In this document: positions 58,373-64,000 of the stretch, one piece after another
How the letters are laid out: the number at the start of each line of letters is the position of its first letter
Position numbering within the stretch: the stretch's first letter is position 1
Assembly (NCBI GenBank): GCA_039090855.1
Contig: CM076999.1
Location: forward strand, 114,823,072-114,887,071
From: Macrothele yani
Taxonomy: Eukaryota > Arthropoda > Arachnida > Araneae > Macrothelidae
DNA: 64,000 nt
Direction of reading: 5' to 3'
Notes under the pieces: model-generated
The model's input: only the letters and a program-made list of their open reading frames with translations
Databases searched by the model: none
Told to the model about the DNA's origin: nothing
Position numbers and translations under genes: made by a program

Positions 58373-58585
58373 GCCACCTCGGTGGCACAGTGGTCTAAGC
58401 GATGACTTCTGCCCATTCGTCTGTGATGGGTCCGGGTTTGAATCCCGGTGAGGCATGGATGTTGTGTTTGTCTTACGGCACTGGCTCTCTCCCTTCCCTG
58501 GAACCAGTGGCTCTAAATTAGGGACGGGCGACTGCTTATAGCCCATTGAGTTACTCACGGTGGTCGTTAAACCTTCAATAACAAA
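58373..58585 (+). mobile_element. tRNA-derived SINE, copy 3
   Basis: The head GCCACCTCGGTGGCACAGTG and the B-box region GGGTTTGAATCCC are slightly diverged. The end is GTTAAACCTTCAATAAC. No clear TSD. Older than copies 1, 2 and 4. Confidence 0.9.
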
Positions 58586-58820
58586 AATGAATCATTACGA
58601 TAAAACACTTGCTTTGAAGTGGGTCCAGTTTTTTTTTTCTTCTTCTTTCTTTCTCTCTCTCTCTTTTTTTTTTTTTTTTTTTCTGAATGTGCATAGTGTT
58701 TCTTGAGTTTTATCTAAGGTGCGTTATATACTGTATTTTGTATGAATTTTGATTCTTAGCTGTAATTTTGTTTCCCTGATTTCAGAGAGAATGACAAAAT
58801 TCCTCCATGCTGGTGTGAAA
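58586..58820. repeat. low-complexity T/C-rich stretch
   Basis: Poly-T and CT-rich runs at 58627-58682 between two SINEs, with no gene. Confidence 0.6.
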
Positions 58821-58828
58821 ATTGTTAT

Positions 58829-59043
58829 GCCGCCCCGGTGGCGCAGTGGTCTAAGCGATGGCCTCTGATCATTCGTCCGAAAGGGGTCCGGGTTCGAATC
58901 CCGTGAGGCATGGATGTTGTGTTTGTCTTACGGCACTGGCTCTCTCCCTTCCCGGGAACCAGTGACCCTAAATTAAGGACGGGCGACTGCTTATAGCCCA
59001 TTGAGTTGCTCACGGTGGTCGTTAAACCTCCAATCAAAAAAAT
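58829..59043 (+). mobile_element. tRNA-derived SINE, copy 4
   Basis: Nearly identical to copy 1, with one base lost next to the B box. A 10-bp TSD AAAATTGTTA lies at 58818-58827 and 59044-59053. Confidence 0.94.
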
Positions 59044-59329
59044 AAAATTGTTACACTCATAAGAAGGACACTGTGCAACATGGAAGCGGTAATACCAAAT
59101 ATAAGAGCCTCCAACGAAGACGGCTTCATGTAAAAAATCATACTGTAGAAATAAAAAAAGAAAAAAAAAACTTTTGCCTTCGTATATAGTACAAGACTGT
59201 CACCAAAGTCATTTCAGTGATGCAAAATTGTGTTTATCTCACCGAAACTTCTAATTTCGAATTAAATTCATTTTTAAACAGACTGAGATGAACACCTTTT
59301 AAATCTTAAAACAATCAGTCTTTATAGAC

Positions 59330-59850
59330 AGAGGGGGAGGGGGAGAGAAAGAGAATGAGTGTGGTGAAAGTACACTCACTCTCTGAAAGAGAGAAAAAAA
59401 GAGAGAGAAGAAAGAGAGAGGAAGAGAAGGAAAGAGAGGGGAAGAGAAAGTGAGAGAGAGTGAGTGCGATGAAAGTACACCCACTCTCTGAAAACGAGAG
59501 AAAAAGGAGAGAAACGTGAAAGAGGAGTGGGAGAGAAAGTGAGAGAGAGAGAGAGAGAGAGAGAGTGAGTGCGATGAAAGTACACTCACTCTCTGAAAGA
59601 GAGAGAAAAAGAGAGAGAAAGAGAGAATAGAAGAAAGAGAGGGAAAAAGAGAGAGGGAGAGAAGGAAAGAGAGGGGGAGAAAAGTGAGAGAGAGCGTGAG
59701 TGTGATGAAAGTACACTCACTCTCTGAAAGAAAGAGAAGAAAGAGCGAGAGAGAAGAAAGAGAGAGGGAAACAAAGCGGGAGAGAGAGAGAAAGAAAGAG
59801 AGAAAGAAAGGGAGCGAGAGAGAGAGTTAGGCGAAAGTATACTTAAGTAC
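59330..59850. repeat. GA-rich minisatellite with embedded hairpins
   Basis: The block GTGAGTG...GAAAGTACACTCACTCTCTG recurs with TACACT at 59371, 59476, 59581 and 59712, separated by GA-rich filler. In the better units, AGAGAGTGAGTG and CACTCACTCTCT can pair across about 11 bases. Overlapping Ser/Leu-rich frames on the minus strand are low-complexity by-products. Confidence 0.88.
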
Positions 59851-59945
59851 CAAACCATTAGAAACACCCAATGGCAATCAGACACATGCCATCCTCTCTT
59901 ACGTTCGCAACTATGACATTGAGATGGCTTTAGAAACCGGTTACG

Positions 59946-60003
59946 GAGAACTGGCCATCGGAGAACTGGTCCCCGGAGAAGTGGCCACCGGAGAACTGGA
60001 CAC
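59946..60003 (+). repeat. 15-bp minisatellite, about four units
   Basis: GGAGAACTGGCCATC and variants in tandem. A single GGAGAACTGGCCAC also occurs at 60161, and the complement array lies at 61851-61945. Confidence 0.9.
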
Positions 60004-60339
60004 ATTGCAATTTCAGTACCATGAAATTGTTCTGCATAAACAAATTTCGTGTGGCTATATTCCGCACTACTTGAGCAACTATTGTCCATATATATATTTT
60101 TTTTAATATTACATTTTCAGTAAGAAATTTAGACATTTCCATGATTTTCGGAGCTAAGACTAAGCGGAGAACTGGCCACAAAAATTTTAAAGGGCCGTAT
60201 AAAAATTGCGTTCTGGGCTGCTCCGTGGCTACGTCTCCCCGAGATTGGTTATCTGACGCACATAAAATGTCCGTAATTTCGTTTTTTCTTATTTACGATA
60301 TTTTTTTATAAACTATAACTAAACAAATTCTCTGCGAGT

Positions 60340-60985
60340 ATGAGCAAACTCGGGAAACTTATCGGGTGGGGGTGGGGGCTTAAAACCTAAAATATGAAAT
60401 ATAAAGAATTTCTGGTCCGATCGGGAGATTTTCAGCCATTACAAGCAACAAGTCATCGAATTGTCTGAGGGCATCTGCTGCCTCAGGAAACTAGTCGGGG
60501 GGGGGGGGCAAAACCAAAAGCGTAAAATATCAAGAATATATCATTTCTCTTCCGATCGGGAGATCTTCGGCATTTACAAGCTGCAACTCGACAAATTTTC
60601 GCAGCACATGTGCACTATCTGGAAACCTGTCGGCGATGGGGGGGGGCATTAACAAGCTACAGCTCGACAGATTATTTGAAGGTATGTGCCTACTCAGCAA
60701 ACCTGTGTATGTGAAGGGGCTATACCAAAACTGGTAAAATATGAAGAATTTCTCGTCGGATAGGAAGATTTTCTGTATTTACAAGCTGCAACTCGACAAA
60801 TTTTCTGTTCTGAGCGTATGTGCCTACGCAGAAAACCCGTCCGGGGGTGGGGGTAATTTCAAAAGTGTAAAATATGAAGAATTTCTCGTCCGATCGGGAG
60901 ATTTTCAGCATTTAGCAGCTACAACTCGACACATTATCTGAAGGCATGTGCCTACTCAGGAAACCTGTCGTGGATGGGGGGGGGG
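60340..60985 (+). repeat. G-tract tandem array, left arm
   Basis: Units of about 135 bp marked by GATCGGGAGATTTTCAGC-like words near 60419, 60553, 60757 (worn) and 60891. Most units carry a run of G (up to 13 near 60497) after AAACCTGTCG-like sequence. Confidence 0.85.
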
Positions 60986-61670
60986 GTGTAGCTTGTAAAT
61001 GCTGAAAATTTTCGGATCGGACGAGAAATTCTTCATATTTTACACTTGTGGTATTAACCCCCCCCACACACACACCCCCCAACAGGTTTCCAGAGTAGGC
61101 ACATACGCTCAGATATTATGTCGAGTTGTAACTTGTAAATGCTGCAAATCTCTCGATCGGACGAGAAATTCTTCATATCTTACACTTTTGGTATTAACCC
61201 CCTCCTCCCCTCCCCCGACGGGTTTGCAGAGTAGGCACATGCCCTCAGATAATGTGTCGAGTTGTACGTAGCTTGTAAATGCTGAAAATCTCCGGATCGG
61301 ACAAGAAATGTTTCATATTTTACAGTTTTGGTACCCCCCCCCCAGCCCCGACAGTATACTGAGTAGGCACATGCCGTCAGAAAATTTGCCGAGTTGTAGC
61401 TTATAATAAATGCTGAAAATCTTCCGATCGGACGAGAAATTACACTTTTGGTATCACCCCCCCCCCACACCACAGGTTTTCAGAGTAGGCACATACGCTC
61501 AGATAATGTGTCGAGTTGTAGCTTGTAAATGCTGAAAATCTTCGGATGGGTCGAGAAATGCTTTATATTTTACACTTTTGGTAACCCCCCCCCCCCGCCC
61601 GACAAGTTTCCTGAGTCAGCACATGCGCTCAGATAATTTGAAGACTTGTAGCTTGAAAACCCTGAAATCT
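60986..61670 (-). repeat. G-tract tandem array, right arm (inverted)
   Basis: The same unit in opposite orientation, with GGATCGGACGAGAAATT-like words near 61013, 61155, 61295, 61425 and 61545, steps of about 120-140 bp. The G runs are now C runs on the plus strand. Confidence 0.88.
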
Positions 61671-61850
61671 TCTGTTGAAATGTAGGTCATAAACATTTTT
61701 TATAAAAAAATTACATTAATTATCGCAATTAAGAAAAGACGAAATTACGGAAACTTTATATCACTCAGATAACCAACCTCTAGGGGTCGTGGGCATGAAG
61801 CGGTCAAAAACGCAATTTTTATACGACCCCTTAAATTTTTTGTGGCCATT

Positions 61851-61945
61851 TCTCCGGTGGCCATTTCTCCGGGTGGCCATTTCTCCGGTGGCCACTTCTC
61901 CGGGTGGCCATTTCTCCGGTGGCCACTTCTCCGGTGGCCAGTTCT
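61851..61945 (-). repeat. minisatellite, complement of the 59946 array
   Basis: About six units of GGCCATTTCTCCGG or GGCCACTTCTCCGG with one-base spacing differences. Confidence 0.9.
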
Positions 61946-61984
61946 TTTGCACCCGCTGCAAATACATCAGAAGCGGAAATTAAA

Positions 61985-62900
61985 ACTTAGGCCACCTGGC
62001 GGCCAAACCATTTTTTTACAAAAATTAGAAATTATGTGCAAACGATTTTCCATCAGGAGCTATATCCGGTACAGAAAGAATTTTTTCAAACCGGAGATTT
62101 AGAAGCAGAGATATAGGGGAAAGCAATTTACCTTTACGCCCCTAGCGGAAAGTCTATGAAGTGATTGAAAATTTTGAAATTATATGAAAAACATGTCACA
62201 CTGGAAACAGTATCCAACAAAGAAGGAATTTTTCAAATCGGACTCCTAGAAGTAGAGATGTTGACAAAAATAAGATATGCATCTACTCCCCCTGGCGAAG
62301 AAACTGTGGAATATTTTAAGAAGAAAATTTTCCGAAAATGTTTATCGATGTGAGTGGCATAAGTCCATGATATAATTTTTTCAATCGATATTTTAGAAGC
62401 TCATATTTTATGGCAAATAAATCAGAAGCAAAAATTAACGCTTACGCCCCCTGGTAGCCAAAGTATTCTAATTTGAAATTATATGCAAAATATTTTCCAT
62501 CATTAGGTGTATCTGCTGAAGAAAAAAATTTCACATCGGAATTTTAGAAGAAGAGTTATCAGGAAAATGTAATTTACTTTTACGCCCCCTAGCGGGAAAT
62601 CTATGCGTAATTTGGAAAAGTAACTATATCTAAAATACTCTTCGACACAAGTGGAATGGAAAGATAAAATATTTTTTCAATCGGTTGTTTAGAAGGAAAT
62701 ATGTGGATTAAAACGTATTTTTGAATTCGACATCATCTGCATTTACGCCCTCTAGCGGCGAAATCGTACATCGAAAAAAAAAATGAAATAAAGGATCACG
62801 ATGCGCTTATTTCAAGCTTCCCAATGCAAAAAGAATTTTTCAAGTCGGACTAATAGTTGCAGAGATATGGTGGGTACAGACGGACGGAGTGACGGACAAA
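61985..62900 (+). repeat. degenerate ~150-bp tandem repeat
   Basis: The word TTTACGCCCCCTAGCGG and variants recur near 61989, 62133, 62285, 62440, 62578 and 62743. Each is followed by a TTTTTCAAATCGGA then TAGAAG-AGAGATAT-like segment. The last unit ends in GACGGACGGAGTGACGGAC, echoed near 50293 inside the MITE at 49906. Confidence 0.8.
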
Positions 62901-63060
62901 CCGATAACATAAGCATGATCTTTTTTTAACAAAAGACGTGCTAAAAAAAATGTTTTGTGTACAACAGTTGTCCTACTAGGAGGAAATATAGCCACACGAT
63001 ATTTGTTCATTTAGAGCAATTTTATGGCCTTGAAATTGCAGTGTGACCAGTTCTCCGTAC

Positions 63061-63540
63061 TCGGACCTAAATCTTTGTTTTACAACGCAGGTGGCCTTCA
63101 TCATGGAGGAAGTTCAACCCACCAGGCTAACCCCAGAGGGGGAACACAAAAGATCCTCCCCTGAAGAGCATACTTTGTTGGTAACCCAAGTAATCCTCCA
63201 ATTCTAGTCAACAGAGGTGCCGATTTTGTGGCAGTGATCCTCGGAGTTTTGAACAAGAACGTGTTACCCCTGTGTTCGAGGTAAGTCTTTTACAACTAAA
63301 TACTTCAATTTCGTTAAAATGAAAATGGTGATTGCTGTCCCAAATTATCATTCCTGAAAAAGGTGTATCTGACTCTGATACCACGTAGTCTTTTTTGAAG
63401 CTTTAGTTTTCTTGCCACGGAAGTCCGTAGCTTAGTTTTCAAAAGGGGAGCAAACAGAAATTTTAACTTCAAATAATATAACACTAACACCACAAGCAAA
63501 TTTCTGTAATCCGTTTTTACCACGAGCAGTACTTAAACTA
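63061..63540. other. non-coding stretch
   Basis: No coding or repeat feature that I can support. Confidence 0.35.
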
Positions 63541-63546
63541 AATCTC

Positions 63547-63752
63547 AGAAGATCCAAAAGCTACATAAAAGTGACAAATAAGTTCAGTCCCGTATGGAGA
63601 AGATCCAAAAGCTACATAAAAGTGACAAATAAGTTCAGTCCCATATATCAGAAGATCCAAAAGCTACATAAAAGTGACAAATAAGTTCAGTCCCGTATAT
63701 CAGAAGATCCAAAAGCTACATAAAAGTGACAAATAAGTTCAGTCCCGTATGG
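63547..63752 (+). repeat. 52-bp tandem repeat, four units
   Basis: AGAAGATCCAAAAGCTACAT starts at 63547, 63598, 63650 and 63702. Units are almost identical, each ending TTCAGTCCCGTAT. Confidence 0.95.
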
Positions 63753-63938
63753 GGAATGAATGCCGATTTCTCGAAAGTAGGAAAAAATGCCCACAGAAAA
63801 AAAAGAATTCTTTCTTAATTTCAAGAAAAAATATATTAATTTCAACTAAGCAGTAGAAAAAAGCTAATCAGAACACTTCCTCCTCTCAACTACATAACAT
63901 TAACTAGCATTATAAGGTCATCATTGTTTGTTTCCAAA

Positions 63939-63962
63939 ATGGCGGAAGTGTTCATTGTTCAA
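63939..63962 (+). other. possible short first coding exon or YY1/ETS-type promoter site
   Basis: CCAAAATGGCGGAAGTG gives a good start-codon context. It reads MAEVFIVQ before GTAAAC, a possible splice donor. The same bases form the AANATGGCGG motif common in promoters of housekeeping genes. Only 24 coding bases are visible, so both readings are weak. Confidence 0.2.
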
Positions 63963-64000
63963 GTAAACACGTGCTTTTTATTTGCAGAAACATGAGGCAT

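Larger units (their letters stand above)
59940..63060. mobile_element. foldback-like element
   Basis: Outer parts are inverted copies: 60020-60060 (AAATTTCGTGTGGCTATATT) reappears complemented near 62985-63010, and 60165-60320 reappears complemented at 61680-61850. GGAGAACTGGCCAC minisatellites lie near both inner arms. The centre is an inverted pair of tandem arrays meeting at about 60988. Long inverted repeats built of tandem units are the hallmark of Foldback elements. Limits and TSD are not certain, and no protein is encoded. Confidence 0.6.

Noticed and set aside
59299..59716. Ser/Leu-rich frames on the minus strand
   Set aside because: They are translations of GA-rich minisatellite in several phases at once.

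Overview
The window is animal nuclear DNA, most likely from an invertebrate with a large, AT-rich genome full of transposons. Evidence: a single spliced exon of a typical animal ribosomal protein gene (RPL13A, minus strand, 40101-40173), tRNA-derived SINEs with target-site duplications (TSDs), metazoan-type Penelope, LINE, Tc1/mariner, Tigger/pogo, hAT, P-like and Merlin/ISXO2-like remnants, and satellite arrays. There are no operons and nothing bacterial. I cannot name the species. Almost all protein-like sequence is decayed transposon coding sequence.

Layout. 0-8 kb: a CT microsatellite, a nine-unit ~180-bp satellite (1682-3308) and a dead Tigger-like transposase (3890-5274, minus). 7.7-21.7 kb: a second satellite with an exact 126-bp monomer. 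It is split by a 5.95-kb Penelope-like retroelement (8604-14554, 12-bp TSD), carries four copies of a captured MITE, and is further interrupted by a Tc1-like element (17686-18847) and a 1.5-kb inverted-repeat element (19563-21038). Both satellites share a 77-nt core with paired ends. 22-34 kb: mostly non-coding, with old SINEs, a complete but dead Tigger (27177-29165) and two mariners (about 30.5-31.6 kb and 32868-34002).

34-40 kb: a three-level nest. A Tc1-like element (34042-39567) contains a hAT-like element (35037-39334), which contains a 553-bp P-like element (35211-35763) carrying a THAP-like exon. Then comes the RPL13A exon; its other coding exons are not visible here. 40.7-52.5 kb: hAT-family termini and a decayed hAT gene, interrupted by an ISXO2/Merlin-like gene that itself holds a foldback MITE (49906-50751). 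An unclassified TIR element lies at 43091-45000.

53.9-59 kb: a THAP fragment, a short tandem array, two overlapping unrecognised small ORFs behind a TATA box (55244-55854), a LINE reverse transcriptase broken by a SINE, a Tc1-like element, and four young copies of one SINE family. 59.3-63.1 kb: a GA-rich minisatellite and a large foldback structure whose two arms are G-tract-rich tandem units meeting near 60988. 63.5-63.75 kb: a 52-bp tandem repeat.

No system of cooperating genes is present. The interest lies in the nesting order, the structured satellite core, the foldback, and the few possible host or unrecognised coding pieces.
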